Assembly: GCA_002270565.1 (NCBI GenBank)
Contig: NQMI01000039.1
Coordinates: 62,930-126,929, forward strand
Length of the DNA stretch: 64,000 nucleotides
Reading direction: 5' to 3'
Source of the DNA: Stenocarpella maydis
Lineage: Eukaryota; Ascomycota; Sordariomycetes; Diaporthales; Diaporthaceae
Shown piece after piece: positions 11,894 to 24,448 of the stretch. The notes beneath the pieces are model-generated. The model was not told the origin of the DNA, made no database searches, and saw only the letters and a list, made by a program, of their open reading frames with translations. How positions within the stretch are numbered: position 1 is the stretch's first letter; every line of letters starts with the position of its first letter. The position numbers were made by a program, and so were the translations under genes.

Positions 11894-13398
11894 ATGGCTT
11901 ATAAGCCAGATGACACCGATATCCCAGCCCTCCTGAAGGAGCTCGACCGGTTAGCGAATAACACTACCGACCGTCTGAGCGCCGCCGTCAACGATGTCGA
12001 CAAGATAATGGACATCCTCACACAAGCCCGCGATCAGATCGCCCAGTGTGCGTGGCTGAGGCCCTTGTCCCCCAACCCAATCACCAGACCAACTCATACT
12101 AACGCTCCGTCCCAGCTCCGGACCCCCATACCGCAAGTATTACTCTTGCCAGGCTGCAGAACCCGGTATCTCAAGGCTTCGGGACCATAATGGACGACCT
12201 AAGGAAGGTTGACAAGGTCCGGAAACACTATGGCAAAGTCCTCGACAAGCATTTCCCGGCGCGGCCGCTGCCTACCGATGACAACGCCATGGCAAAGCAT
12301 CCAGAGCTCATCAACCGAGCCATTGCCATGCACCTGCTGCGGGAGGGCCAGTTCAACGTCGCCTCGACCTTCATACAAGAAGCCCCAGAGCTGGATAAGT
12401 TCCACGAGCAAGAGGCGTTGAGGGCGACGGGCGCACCAGAGCCACCATCACAGCCAAACGATGACACCGACATGGACGCAGACCATTCCGGCGTAGAAGA
12501 AGACGGGGATGACGAGGACGACGATACTATCCCCAACCATGACGCACGGGGAGCGGCGGAGGCGGGGTACGACGGCGGTGACGACGAGCCTATGAGGGAG
12601 GTCGGCTCATTACAGTCAAGCGAGCTCCAGGAGAAGTTTGCTACAATGTATCAGATCTTAAATGACCTCCGGAACCATAACCTGCTTCCCGCAATCTCGT
12701 GGGCGCACGCCAACAGCGCCGAGCTGGACGCCCGGGGCTCCGACCTGGAATTCGAGCTGTGCAAGCGGCAATACATCCACCTCGTCCTGCAGAGCGGCAG
12801 CGGCGAGGACGACGGCGGCGAGGGCCCGGCCGAGGCCATGAAGTACGCCAAGGCCAACTTCCCGCGCTTCGCAGACCGGCACGCCAAGGAGATCGCGCAG
12901 CTCGCGTCGGCGCTGGTGTACCAGCCGAACCTGGCCGAGTCTCCGTACGCGCACCTGTTCGCTGGGGCCGGGGACGGCGAGGAGAGCGGGAACCCGTCCT
13001 TTGACGAGATAGCGAGCTCGTTCACGCGCGAGTTCTGCTCGCTGCTGGGCCTCAGCGCCGAGAGCCCGCTGTACGTGGCCGCGACGGCGGGGGCCATCAG
13101 CCTGCCGCGGCTCATGACGTTCGTCGGGGTCATGACGCAGGCTCGGGCGTCGTGGACAACCGCCTCGGAGCTCGCCTTCGACACGCCGCTGCCGCGCTCC
13201 ATGATCTACCACTCCATCTTCGTCTGCCCCGTGTCCAAGGAGCAGACCACGGACCGCAACCCGCCCATGATGCTCCCCTGTGGCCACGTCCTCGCGCGGG
13301 ACTCCCTCAAGAACCTCGTTAAGAGCCACCAGCGCTACAAGTGCCCCTACTGCCCCGTCGAGGGCCTGCTCCGTGACGCGAGGCAGATCATCCTCTAG
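11894..13398 (+). CDS. RMD5: GID/CTLH E3 ubiquitin ligase subunit Rmd5/Gid2
   Basis: RING-type subunit of the GID (CTLH) ubiquitin ligase, which in yeast marks gluconeogenic enzymes for degradation. Exons 11894-12047 and 12116-13398 flank a 68-nt intron (GTGCGT...CAG, branch ACTAAC) and encode 478 residues. A LisH motif lies near residues 112-141 (INRAIAMHLLREGQFNVAS), followed by an Asp/Glu-rich linker and a CTLH/CRA region at about 200-400. The C-terminal degenerate RING (about 420-478) reads CPVSKEQ, MMLPCGHV and KCPYCP, ending in QIIL. Retention of the CGH and CPYC elements fits Rmd5/RMND5 rather than its partner Fyv10/MAEA, whose RING-like end lacks them. The acidic linker is longer than in yeast. 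Confidence 0.92.
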
Positions 13399-15329
13399 AA
13401 CCGTCAGATCTTGGCGTTCGAGTGTGGCGACGTCTACCGCTGGAATGGCTTCAATGTCTTTATCAACCTCGAGGGGGGACGTTATTTCACCGTGGTGACC
13501 GGTCCCGGTGATCCAGTGGGGTACGAGATTTCTCACCATCCCGGCCGCAGAGTCTTGTATCACCATTTCTATCCTGAGGATAGACCACCTCCCTTCCCCG
13601 TTTTCACTGGCCTCCAGCATTTATCGACCTACACGCTCCTATAGTGTGATGTATAAAGGAGCTGTGGGCGATCCGTGATGAACCTAGGCTGCTCTCTCTC
13701 TCTCTCTGAGATTTCTCTGCGAGAGAGTCAGTCAAGTGGGGTGTGGCAACCGGGGCAGGGCTTGTTTACTGTCGTATGGTCATGCATGGGGTTTTGAAGG
13801 GAGCACGACGGACTTAGTTGCAGTTGTTGCCATGCGTGCACTTCTCTGTGTCCCCTCTCTGTCGGGTTCTGTTAAACAAACAAACCAACCACAGCGAATT
13901 GAAACCCAAAGCGATAAGTTGGTGTCTTGGAAAGAATATCAAATCAGCACTGCCCTTGTCCTGGTAATAACAAGGAAGTGTGGCCAGCGCGGAAATGCAC
14001 CCTGGGTTGAAGCCCGGGTTGGCGTGTTGCTTGCCGTATGTGTCTTCAACAGGTGATGACAGACTTGTGACTCAAAAAGGGTCAATTCGGGTATATTGTG
14101 TGCGAAGCTTCTTTGACATGCCCCTCTATTCCGAGGCTCCAGGTAGGATCCACAACACTGGAGCGACGGGATATGCGCTCAAGTTGGTTGCAGTATACAT
14201 ACACCTTGGTCCGTTCCAGACAATCCCGCTGCTTGCCAACCTGTCTCTGGTCTGCCGTCTCATCAAACCGTTGGTTCTTGTCCTCGCTCAGCTTGCTGGG
14301 TTCGTCCCGTGAATTGAATATCAGCCGGCCTGGGAAGACAAGAGTTGCCAAGACGGTTGTGCCGGCTCCTGTCTATGTCATACCACTATCCCCAAGCATC
14401 AGGAAGGAGAGGCGCACCATATATGCCATCCTCCTCGCGTCGCATGTGACTAGCTAACTACTGGTGAACCAAGTGAGCCAATGTCATTCACAACCACAGA
14501 GCGCATTTTGAGCAGTTTTGTATAGGTCTGGTACTGGCAGACAATTCTTCTCCGTTACTCGTCTCCTCAAGATCGAGATCATACAGAAAACTGTGTGCGC
14601 TACACAAAAAGGCATGCATATGCCTTTTACTTTTTCAAGCCGAGACCGACCAGGTAGTAGTAGTAGGTGTTGAGACATAGAAAAAAATCAAAAAGAGAAA
14701 ACAACCAGGTAGGATCAATCCCCTCTCCCAGCCGGTGAGGTGTTGGCGGTGTTCTGGGTAAGTGCCATCACCTCAGGGATATCAAAAAGATGTAGAAAAA
14801 TAGCCCGCTGTAAATGCTCAGTAGCCCCTTCGTGTCGTTTTGGGTGTGGGGGTTGGAAAGCCCAGTTCCAGTAAGCCCCCTCCTCTCCAACCAGTCCGTC
14901 CCGTTTGCTTAGACGTCCGATATCCCCCCTACCACCTCCTCCTTTGTACTCTATCACTTGTCCCACCCAGAGAGCAGGTTACGGGCCATCTCCCTTGCCT
15001 CGATTGCTGCCCCCGTAGACCCCAAAAACAAAAGGACCCTGAACACCAACCCTCCGATTCCGATTCGGGGGAATATAACAAAGGAGAACCCTCAATAACG
15101 CCATTAGATGTAGAAGGGCAAAATATGGTGTATCCGCAAGTTGGTTTGTATGTGATTTTGTGCCCGGTTCGTGCTTTCGTCTCTGTGGTTTTTTTTTCTT
15201 TCGTGGCTGGACCGAGTTGTCTGTCACCCGGCCTCGAGCCGGCACTCCAGCGGAGGTTGAGTAGCTTCCGGACAATGCGGTCATTAACTCGTGGGCCTCG
15301 TATGCTTGCGGCAAGCCGAATCGCCTTAC
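13399..15329. other. Convergent intergenic region with a CT microsatellite
   Basis: About 1.9 kb between two convergent genes. It holds a CT run at 13692-13707 and several short open frames that do not look like protein. A 77-codon frame right after RMD5 is best read as 3' UTR. No RNA gene was recognised. Confidence 0.5.
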
Positions 15330-16547
15330 TTAGTCGATCGTCATCCGCGTTGGCACCGATGGTTTGAGTGCGTGCATGTCCACACTGCTCCCTCCGTCGC
15401 CCTTCTCCTCGCTCGGCTTCTTCTTGAGCAAGTGCGTCTTGAGACCGGCACCAAAGTTGTTCATGCAGTAGAAGGCGTTGGCGATTGTGAATATCAACAA
15501 CATGATGGCCAACACGGCGAATGCCGTCAGACTCTTGCGCACCGGCATGTAGAACGCCGCATGGCTTGGCTGGTAGATGCGCACAAGCTTGAAGATGAAG
15601 TAGGCTAGAGCGCCGACGTAACAGATGATGACACAGATAGTTCCGGTCTTGTCCTCGGACCTCGTAAAATACGCCGCGGCGAGGAGGATGAGGATGGTGA
15701 TGGGGATGGCGGCGATTGTCAGGTACATCTCAGCGTCGGTATAGCCGGTGACGATGACTATGAACTGCACGGTGAAGCCGAGGAAGAAGAAGAAATCGAA
15801 CTTGAGCAGGGCAATATAAACCTAAGGGGCCTGTCAGCTACCGCGTCCGTGCTGGCGTTGTCGGCGCACCGCTGGCATAGATGCGTGGGACTTACCTGGT
15901 AGTGGAGAAACCTCTTCTTCATCCTGTAGTCGGCTCCGATCTGCTTGAGGATGTCCCATGCGAAGACCTGATAGAGTTTCCAGGCGATAAATGACAGGAC
16001 GATTGTGCCCACGGCGAGGATTATGGGAATTGCGATGAGGAAACCCTGCACCTCGTCCCAAAGTGCCTCCTGCGGCGATATTACCACGCCACTTGCGGTG
16101 GTGTAGCCGCCGTCCAGGCCATGATTCTGGCCCAGAAGGGTAAGAGCCTCGTGAATCTGGTCGATCTGGATTGCGGTGTAGACCATGAGGGCCAGGTTGG
16201 CGATGCAAATTCCGATGATCTGAATGGTGTTCTTCAAGCGCAGTGCGTCCCAGACCAGCAACAGCTCGTACAGGAAACCGAAGATGAAGAGGGTGAGGAA
16301 GGTCGGGATCGTCTTATACTGGGCGCTTCTATCGTTGTCGGCCTTCAATACGGATTCTAACAGGTGTGTCTGGAACATGGCAAAGGTAAACCTAGATTCC
16401 GGACTGTGAGACGGAGGGTTCAATTCGAGGGCGGGCAAGAGGCGCTCACGATTCAAAGGCCAGACAGACTATGGCCTGTACCGACGCGGCGGCCATGAAG
16501 GCCTTGGGCCAGGGCCCAGCCATAAAGTCGAGGCTGTTGCGCTTCAT
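15330..16547 (-). CDS. UPF0658 family Golgi membrane protein (5' end uncertain)
   Basis: Multi-pass membrane protein of the fungal UPF0658 family (fission yeast member assigned to the Golgi); molecular function unknown. Exons: 16547-16450, 16391-15896 and 15821-15330. Introns of 58 nt (GTGAGC...TAG) and 74 nt (GTAAGT...TAG with a CTGAC branch point) restore continuous hydrophobic segments. Eight or nine membrane spans are visible, ending with a hydrophilic Lys/Ser-rich cytosolic tail. The first Met in frame (MKRNSLDF, codon ending at 16547) gives 361 residues. The frame stays open upstream to about 16703 and beyond but offers no ATG before a stop, so either this Met is the start or an upstream exon is missing. 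The membrane core is secure, the N-terminus is not. Confidence 0.82.
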
Positions 16548-17274
16548 GCTTCCGCGACTTGAGGGAGCGATGCCCTCTCTGTGGAAATAACCTCCTTCTT
16601 GAAAGGCCTGAGAGAAGCCAGGGTCGGCGGGCAGGAGGTTCCGCCGAGATTCAGTCCGGAACGCCAGGGCGGGCAGGCGTGTCGACTCCTTGGGAGGAGT
16701 CAAAGGAGCCGCAGCGGTGAGTCTGGTATGGATGGGCGTGCCAAGACAAGGGAAGGGTGCGGAGAAGGCAGGTGGTCAGGCGGGCCGGTCAGTTTGGTGG
16801 CGAGGATGACAATTTAGGAGAGAAGGATTGGAAATGTCGCTGTTCTCGGTGGGCTGAACGAATGGCCGCTGGCTGTAGAGGTGGGGACACAAGACGAGGG
16901 TCGAGATCGGGGCCCCTGGTCGCGGGAACGGGTTGGTGGTGTTGGGCGGTGTGAAGACGACGAGGACGACGAGTCGTGGTTGGCGGTGGTGGTGCTGATG
17001 ATGGGGTTAGGTAGGTTGAGGCTGGAGAGGAAAAGAAAGCACGGAGCGTCGAGGCGAGTTGAGTCGAGACGAGTCGGGGGACAAGGCGGTTGAGTACGGA
17101 AGTCTGGTGGTGGTGCTTCTTCAGGTTGATGGGCCCGAGTCCTGGGCCTTTTCTCGGTTGGGATGGTGTGCTGTGGGGGGGGGGATGGGGATGGACCACG
17201 ACCCAAGGATGGCTTGGGTTGATTCTTGGTGGAGGATGGATGGGAAAGCGGCGCGGCGGCCACTGGGCGGAGAC

Positions 17275-17298
17275 GGTACCTCGGGTACCTAGGGTACC
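17275..17298. repeat. Three phased GGTACC palindromes, 9-bp period
   Basis: GGTACC occurs at 17275, 17284 and 17293 in a GGTACCTNG unit with exact 9-bp spacing, followed by a degenerate fourth copy (GGTAGG). It lies roughly 0.7 kb upstream of the UPF0658 gene start. Whether it is a protein-binding array or a simple tandem repeat cannot be told from sequence alone. Confidence 0.7.
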
Positions 17299-17691
17299 TG
17301 GGTAGGTTCCAGGGTTGAAGGTTCGTGTGGCCTGCGAGAGGGAAGAGGGCTGAGCAAGTTTAGTCCAACTCTTTTTCAGGCTTCGGCAGAGCACCCTTCT
17401 CCATCCTACAGCTCTCTCTCAGGGCTGTGGGCTGTGCGGGCTGGCTGCCAGGGCAAGATCAATCAATCAGGAAGGCCCCAGTCTCGACTCGGCAGGACCT
17501 GGCAAAAAGAGACAGACTGTACACGCGACAGAGGGAGATTTGGGATGGTTCAATGTTGTGCCCACACGAATCCACAGACGTGCAGGGGGAGAAACGGGGC
17601 GCTGGACCAGATCTTTTCCCCCACAAGTAGGGTACATAAGAGAGTGTGCGCACACACAGTGACAGTGGTACCTGGTGTCTGTAGTGTGCTC

Positions 17692-17749
<58 letters not shown>
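17692..17749 (+). repeat. (TTG)n microsatellite, about 19 copies
   Basis: An uninterrupted trinucleotide run of 58 nt. It keeps all frames open and so produces artificial homopolymeric reading frames (poly-Asn, poly-Thr, poly-Leu) that are not genes. Confidence 0.97.
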
Positions 17750-20700
17750 GGGTACTGACGTGCGTGACAATGCGATATTGCTCTGCGAAGAGATGCAGAG
17801 ATGCGGACAAGCCTGAGCAGGTTGGGAACCGGGAGGATCAGACCGGAGGAGGTGTGATGAGGTGAAACACGTCGAGGGACGAGTAGTGGAAAAAGTCTAG
17901 GGTTGAGGGCGTGATGAGGCAGTGAGGGAGGAGAAGGCAGTGTGACAGAAAGCCACGCTAGTTCTCAACCCTCCCTCCCAGCAGAGCAGCTGCCCACTGA
18001 CGATGGCTGATGATGGAATCAGTCAATGCTGGGCCTGGCCTGGGCTCGGGGCTGGGCCGCGGGACAAGCCTGCTAGCCTGACAGCCGAGGGATCATCGAT
18101 CTGTCCACGGTCCACGGGGTCTGTACGAGGTGCGTTTCGATCAAGGCAAGGCAGGGTCCTCCTGCCATTGCCCTCGCTCTCGATGCTTTCTTTCTTTGTC
18201 CCCTTGCCCCATTGGCCATGTGTTCAAGTACAACGTACCCGTGCTCACAAGACCTTGTTCTTGGTCACGCTCTGTGCCGACGACAGGGCTGGCTTACTTC
18301 CTAGGTACTGTCTTCTCAATACAGCAACCACATCAGATGCAAAAACATCAAGACACAACATTAAATAATGTTAAATGGTGTACAGGACATGCGTGTTTAA
18401 TTGCCATATCTCATGTTGTGGCCTGGTACTTTTCCACCTCTCCCCTGACAGGCAGGACATCTCGTTCAACCTTAAATCCCGCTTCTCGGGATACGCGAGG
18501 GTGTCGCCAGGACCCAGCCTGCTGTTCGGCATCAGACATGCCGGCACGGTGTTAAACCAACGGCTCACTCTGCAGCAACAAACCTCTCAAACGCACTCGG
18601 GACAAGGCACACATCCGCTCGGCTTGGTGCAGAAGACGTGGCCATGGTGCCAAGAGCGCTTATCGTGGTGTCGGTGTCGTGCTCCCCAAAGACTGGTTTG
18701 GTGAGTACTAATGTCACTGTTGTCCAGTCTAGAAAACCGGTGCTACGGCTTTTCCCCTCTTGCAAGACTCGTGTGAAGACCAGCACCCCAACTATCTATA
18801 CCTGAAGCACAAGACACGGCTCAGTGCCAAAGGGGATGTAGCTAGTCAAACTCGCAACCCGTCATCTCGAGCCGACAGCCGAATTGCGTCTGGCTCAGTA
18901 CCAGAAACTGCAGGTGTCCACCCGGATTACACAAATATCCACTGCCATCTTGGAGTGACCCGTGGAGTCATGTAGGATCTAAGTTGGATGAACATGGTAT
19001 TCGATTCCTCAAGTACTACCTACTAGGGTACGTTGTGACACGGAAGTGACTTGACTCGAATACTTGCGAGAATAGAAATGCGCAGCCTGAGGCTCGGGGC
19101 TTAGGTATCTCCTGCAGTATCATTTGACCAGCTTGCCACATCTCAAGGAGCAATCCTATAGTTGTCATATAGCCTAGCACTTTGACCCCAACCATACAGT
19201 GACAATCTATTCATCCACCTAAACACATGCGCTTGCACGGCCAAATTAGCAGAGCGAACAGCCACTGGTGCCCAGCAAGTGTGACTCGATGACTGGCCGT
19301 GCTGCGAGATGGTCAAGTGGCCAGGCTTTCAGACTTGGGCGTTATATCTGGAGTGTCGAATATCATATGAGGTTCATTTGCCTCCACGCAAGAAGCCATG
19401 ATAGAGATATACAAAGTGCTCTGTGACCAAGCGTTCTGGACCGTGCACAGTGGTTGCAGAAATATTTTGAGCCATGTCCAGAGTGCTTTTGGAGGGACAC
19501 TCGTGGTGCCTTATTTTCCTTAGCACCGGCCGATGCTGTAGATAGATGGTAGTGAACTATTGCAGTCATGTCCCGTATATACAATAATGTTGTGATACAG
19601 ATTTCTCAACATAGTTTCTGCATATGCTTTCCCCATATGTTCATGATAATTGAACGTATTACTCTGTAAGGCTAGCCCCCTCCGCCGTGGAATTTATCGT
19701 ATTGACCGGTCCAGAGGGGGCCAGAGGACGGTCGGTCGCTTGATGACTGTACGGAGTACCGCTGTTAGAATAAGCAGGCGTTCAGGGACGGGCTGACCAG
19801 CACATGGCAGCGTCATGCAAGGGCACCAAGGGGCTGACACTAACAGCAGAGACAGGCTGACGTGCATGCATGGTTCCTGGGTTACGCAACGGGGCGTGGG
19901 CCCCACAGCAAAATAGATCGGAAGTTTAGGCCTCACAGCCACGCCGAAGGACGACAGGGAGATCCCAACTCAGGCGAGGCCAATTCTTTCCCTGGCAGGC
20001 GCACGCATTCTCTTGATGCAAGGTCCTCAGCTGCCGTCATCCTTCTTCGGCTCGCCCTTCCTCTTGTCCCATTGAGAAGGTTCCGAGGCGTAGGTACCTA
20101 GGTAGGTAGAATACTTCTACCGATCTCGCAGCGCTGCCAACGCCATCGGGACCGTTCGCCCATTCTGTCGTCTGGGCATCGGCCGGGAGTTGGGTGTGGG
20201 GACGGGTGGTTGAATCCAGACCGAGCCCTTCTCCCTACTCAATCTTCCTATACGGATAGTCCGTAATAAAGGCGCACGCACTGCTGTCGCTTTTGTGTAG
20301 TGTACACTACACAATACAATACACAATACATACTCATACGGTGCGTGCACCTGGGCGTGTCACTTCACCGCAGCCCCAAACTCAACCCCCTGGATCGGGG
20401 AGGGATGATGATACACCCTCCACCAGTGTAGATGGGAGGTTTTGTTTTTGCGGCAGCCTCGGCGGCACTTCTCTCTGCCTGGTTAAGACAAAGGCCCAGT
20501 TCCTCGTTCGTCCGATATATTTGGGCCGGGTTTTGCCTGCGGCCAAAACCCTCTCTCTCACTTCCAAGCAGGACCCACCGGAAGGTGAATCATCCGCAGC
20601 GCCAGAATTTGGGGGTTCAGGGGCTTGCTTTTGGTCTTGGTAGTGGTGGACGCTGTAGTACTCCCTGCCCCGGTTTTCTTCTTTTTTCTCTTCTGCCTTA

Positions 20701-22301
20701 CATAGGACCCCCCACAAGGCTGCGTGCGCAGTCGCTATGCGGGATTCCAGTCTGGGAGGTTGGGCATATCCTGCTCGGTGGGAATGTCTCGCTGTCGGAG
20801 GACGGCGGTGTCATGCCGGAGGAGATGGGCGGGCGGCAGATAAAAATAGCAGGTGCCAGTGCATTCCCGCTCCCAGACACGACCTGCACGGCGCCGATCA
20901 TGATGACAGCGCTCTACAATAGGACAACAACCCGCCTGCTGCACGTCAGGCAAGTCTCAAGCTGGCAGGACTTGGAACCAGCCGTGGCGCAAGTGCCGAC
21001 CGATCCTGCTAGAAACTTAATCCCGATACATGACAGGCAAAGGCGGCAGGAGGGGAAACATGTCTTGGCCTGGACCGCGAAGAGGCTCCCGCGTAATGCA
21101 TTCTCGAAGGTTACTCCTGGCTGTTCCTCGTCGTTGTCTTCTCTGACCTCCGGGCAGCGTCGGCCCCCGTCGCCCGTGAATTATATAGACTTGACGCACG
21201 ACTTGCATCTGCCCAAAACCACCATCTCATCAGGTTCATCCTCTGGCTGAGACTGTGAGGCCTCTGGTGATGGGCTGAGCCCGACCGTGCCAGTCATCCG
21301 ATGAAGTGTGCTGTCGCACCACTCGCGATAGAGCACTGCAGGTCTCTGCGGCGTGGGCGTCCGGGCCGGCAAGCGAAAGCTGATAATTGCGGGAGCCGAG
21401 GCCAGCCTCTGGGCGTGTTGGACGGGACCGAATTGTGCGCGCCTGTGAGCAGAGAGAGTGGTAGATGATCGACCAACTGTTGCAGCCGAGCTTGTTCCCT
21501 GGAGCTTGGTGACTGACCAGACGGAACCTCGCACGTGCGCGATGTGGTTCTGGAGTCCAAAAAAAGATCAAGTCTCAATTAGATACTATTTCCCCCTCAG
21601 TGGAAATAGATTGCTTATTACCGGCTGTTGATTCCCTCTTTGGTAAACATCTAGGAGCACTGGGCAGCACACGTCCTTCCGTCCTCGCCTCGTGGAGAAT
21701 CGTGGATATTGGGGCCCACCGTCAAATTGACGGGGCCGCGAATCCAAACGCGGTCCCAGATGAGGTAGGTGGGACTGAGCACCGGGCAGGCCAGCCCATA
21801 TGTGCGTTGCATCGAAATGTGCACGAGGCAGTGCGTGGCTCATAGCTGGTTATATGACCATGCATACATATACATGCATACATACGCAGACACCTCGGGC
21901 GAGACGTTGGCTCTCCATCTCCCCCCTCTTGGTGCTGTAAAGTAGCCAGTTGGTGTAGCAGGCAGATGTCGACACTACACTAAACCTGGGGTCGATCCGC
22001 AGGGAGCGTGGGGATTGGAGGGAGGAGCCAGCAGCCCGGAGCCGTGGGGGCGCTAGCGGTTGATGGCTGGGGCGCTGTCCACCTCCCGCCGCGCTAGCAA
22101 AGTAGCTGCTGGTAGTGTATTCCGTAGGGTGGTGTGCCGACGTAGGTAGCATCGCATCGCACAGGGCAGCTTTTCCAATCGCGCAAGGCTGAGCTGCAGT
22201 GACCTGAGCGTGAGCATCGCGGCCAACCCCCCCGTCACGTCTCGTCTCCACCCCAGCTAGGAACCGAGGAAGCAGTGTCGAGCTGGCAAGCCACCACCAA
22301 G

Positions 22302-24448
22302 ATGACATCCGACGATGATATCCTGCGCGCCCTCGCGGCTGGTAATTCTATGGACTAGTGAGTCGTCCAGCATGCACCTGCGCCGTCGCCAAGGCTTCCT
22401 GACTGACATGTGCTCGCCTTCACAGCACGGCGTGGCCGTCCTTGCTGACCACAATCATATCGCGTCTCGACAAGGTATGGCCAATCATTGCTGACGAGTG
22501 CATGTGCTCTTACTATGTTGCCCCTCGACCAACAACCACTGGGACTAGACACTGACCTGCCTCCCCCCAGATCTCAAAGAACGACTTCCCCATCCCACGA
22601 ATCCCCGAATCCGCCTCCCCCGTGGCCCCCTCCCCCCAGGAACAACGCTTCCTCGCTCCTATCCCGTCCTCCGATACCCTCGAGCCACCGCAGTCCTCCG
22701 CGCCACACGAGGGCACCAGCTCGGCAGACTCGTCCCAAGAGACCAACAAGGAGAATGCCGATCCCACACCGCCCACCTCGGCCCCGCCCGCTGCCACTCC
22801 CGCCTCCGCCGCCCCGGCCGCATCAGCCCCCGAGCCCGGCACGCTCCCTCCCCAAATCATCGCCATGATCTCCGAGATCAACGGCGTCCTGAACGCGTCC
22901 TTCCACACCTACCCACCCCACACCATCCAGCGGCTCGCCGAGCTAGTGCTCCGGCCGAGGCAGCACTACAAGTCGCTGCCCTCATATCTGCACGCCGTGG
23001 ACAGGGTCGTCCACGTTACTAGCGGGAACAACGCCTACCCCTTGCCGCCTGCCATACCGGACATGTCGTCCATGTCGCTGGGCGGACCGAACGGCGTCAT
23101 GGACCAGGGCCAGCCGCCGGAGAACGGGTCGGACACGTCCATGGCCTGGGTCAGCACGAGTAACGGCAACGCCATCGGTAGCGACGAGGCACTGGGCGGC
23201 GCGCTGCTCACTCCTATTCCCTGGCTCCAGAGGCGGTCGGCCGGGAACCGGGACGGCGACGGCGGGTCTGAATCCGGGGAGTCGTCCACGCTGGGCTCCG
23301 ACGGCGGGCCGTCGCCTTTGGCAGCATCGCAGAGGAGCTCTTCGCAGCAGTCTTCGAGGCAGTTCGAGACCCGCACAGAGAGCACAGAGACAATAGACGG
23401 ACCCAATGGCGTCGGCAGCATTGAGACGGTCTCAATCTCCGTCAACGGCATACCACCAATGGGCTCGGCGGCCCAGCAGCGCGTCATAACCCAGGGCGAG
23501 CTCATCCGACAGGAGCAGAGGGCAGGCGTGGTACCCGTCAGCCAGCTACAGCGGACCGGGCCGGTCGTCGTCGCATCGTCGGCGGAAAATCTGGCGGCCC
23601 CGGCGACCGGCGGCAGTTCCCCATCAGCAGACACCGCCGACAATGACACCCCGATGGGCGACGGCGACGGCGGACACCCCAAAGACACGAGCAGCGAAAA
23701 GTCGGACGAGGAGATGCCCGACGAGGAGGCGCCGCACGCCCGCGGACCAGACCTTATCGGCGCGGCAGACATGGGCCCGCAGGCGCCGACCTCCAGCAGC
23801 TTTAGCCTCAGCTCCGGCGGGAACATGGAGGTCCGAGGGATCGACGTCGAGGCCGCTGTTGGGCGCAAGCACGAGGCGGCCCCCGCAGCCCCCGCAGCAG
23901 AGGATGAGGCCCCGGACTTGAGCGACGACGGCATGGCGATCATGACGCCCGCCTCGTCGTCCGAGGAGGGCGGCGGGGAGGCCAAGACCGCGGCTGAGCA
24001 GCAGGCTGCGGACAAGGAAAAGGACAAGGACAAGGACGCCGCCGACGAGATGGACGCGACACCCTGTTCCGGCACGATGTCCGCCGGCGCGAGCCCGACG
24101 CCCTCATCGAAACGCGGCGCGGAGGACGACGCGGGCGCGGATGGCGCCGGCGGCAGCAGCAGCAAGCGGCTCAAGGAGGACGCCGGCAGCGGTGGGGAGG
24201 CCCCGGAGGCCGAGATGAAGGACCCGTCCGCCGGCGGGACACCCAAGCCGCCGGTCCCGGACGGGGATGCCGCCGCCCCTTCGTCGGACCGCAAGTCCCC
24301 CGCCGGGGGTGACGGCGCCACCACCACCGGCAGTAGCACGACAGAGAAGGAGGCCACGGACGACCGGGGCGATGAGGAGAGGAAGACGGTGGTGGGGGAG
24401 GAGAAACAGGAAGGCACCGCCGAGACCGGCGGGGACACGACGGCCTAG
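22302..24448 (+). CDS. Protein phosphatase 4 regulatory subunit 2 (PPP4R2 family)
   Basis: Regulatory subunit that joins the PP4 catalytic subunit and its R3/Psy2 partner; PP4 acts in DNA-damage recovery and cell-cycle control. Three exons: 22302-22357, 22426-22474 and 22571-24448, 660 residues. Introns of 68 and 96 nt use GTGAGT and GTATGG donors, each with a CTGAC branch point. The two tiny 5' exons encode MTSDDDILRALAAGNSMDY and TAWPSLLTTIISRLDK. The conserved core includes PPHTIQRLAELVLRPRQHYK and a YLHAVDRVVHVTS block (about residues 148-185). The rest, about 450 residues, is a long disordered Ser/Pro/Glu-rich tail with a Lys/Asp patch and a probable nuclear localisation motif (SSSKRLKED). 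This tail is much longer than the core and would be poorly conserved. Confidence 0.9.

Larger units (their letters stand above)
16548..22301. other. Long gene-free region between UPF0658 and PPP4R2 genes
   Basis: More than 5.6 kb with no protein-coding region I can support, although it is between divergent genes and not AT-rich. It contains a (TTG) microsatellite, a phased GGTACC array near 17275, a TACGGAGTA motif at 19750-19758 and a TAGGTACCTAGGTAGGTAG-type tract near 20092. One 272-codon open frame (20432-21250, +) was judged accidental. Possible contents are long 5' UTRs, noncoding RNA or a fast-evolving gene. Confidence 0.45.

Noticed and set aside
13411..13644. 77-codon frame directly after RMD5
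   Set aside because: In the expected 3' UTR; no recognisable domain.
17459..17810. Open frames with poly-Thr, poly-Asn or poly-Leu
   Set aside because: They exist only because the (TTG)n microsatellite lacks stops in most frames.
20432..21250. 272-codon open frame on the plus strand starting with ATG
   Set aside because: No domain, signal or conserved block; composition resembles the surrounding noncoding DNA and other frames are also open here. Not annotated as a gene.
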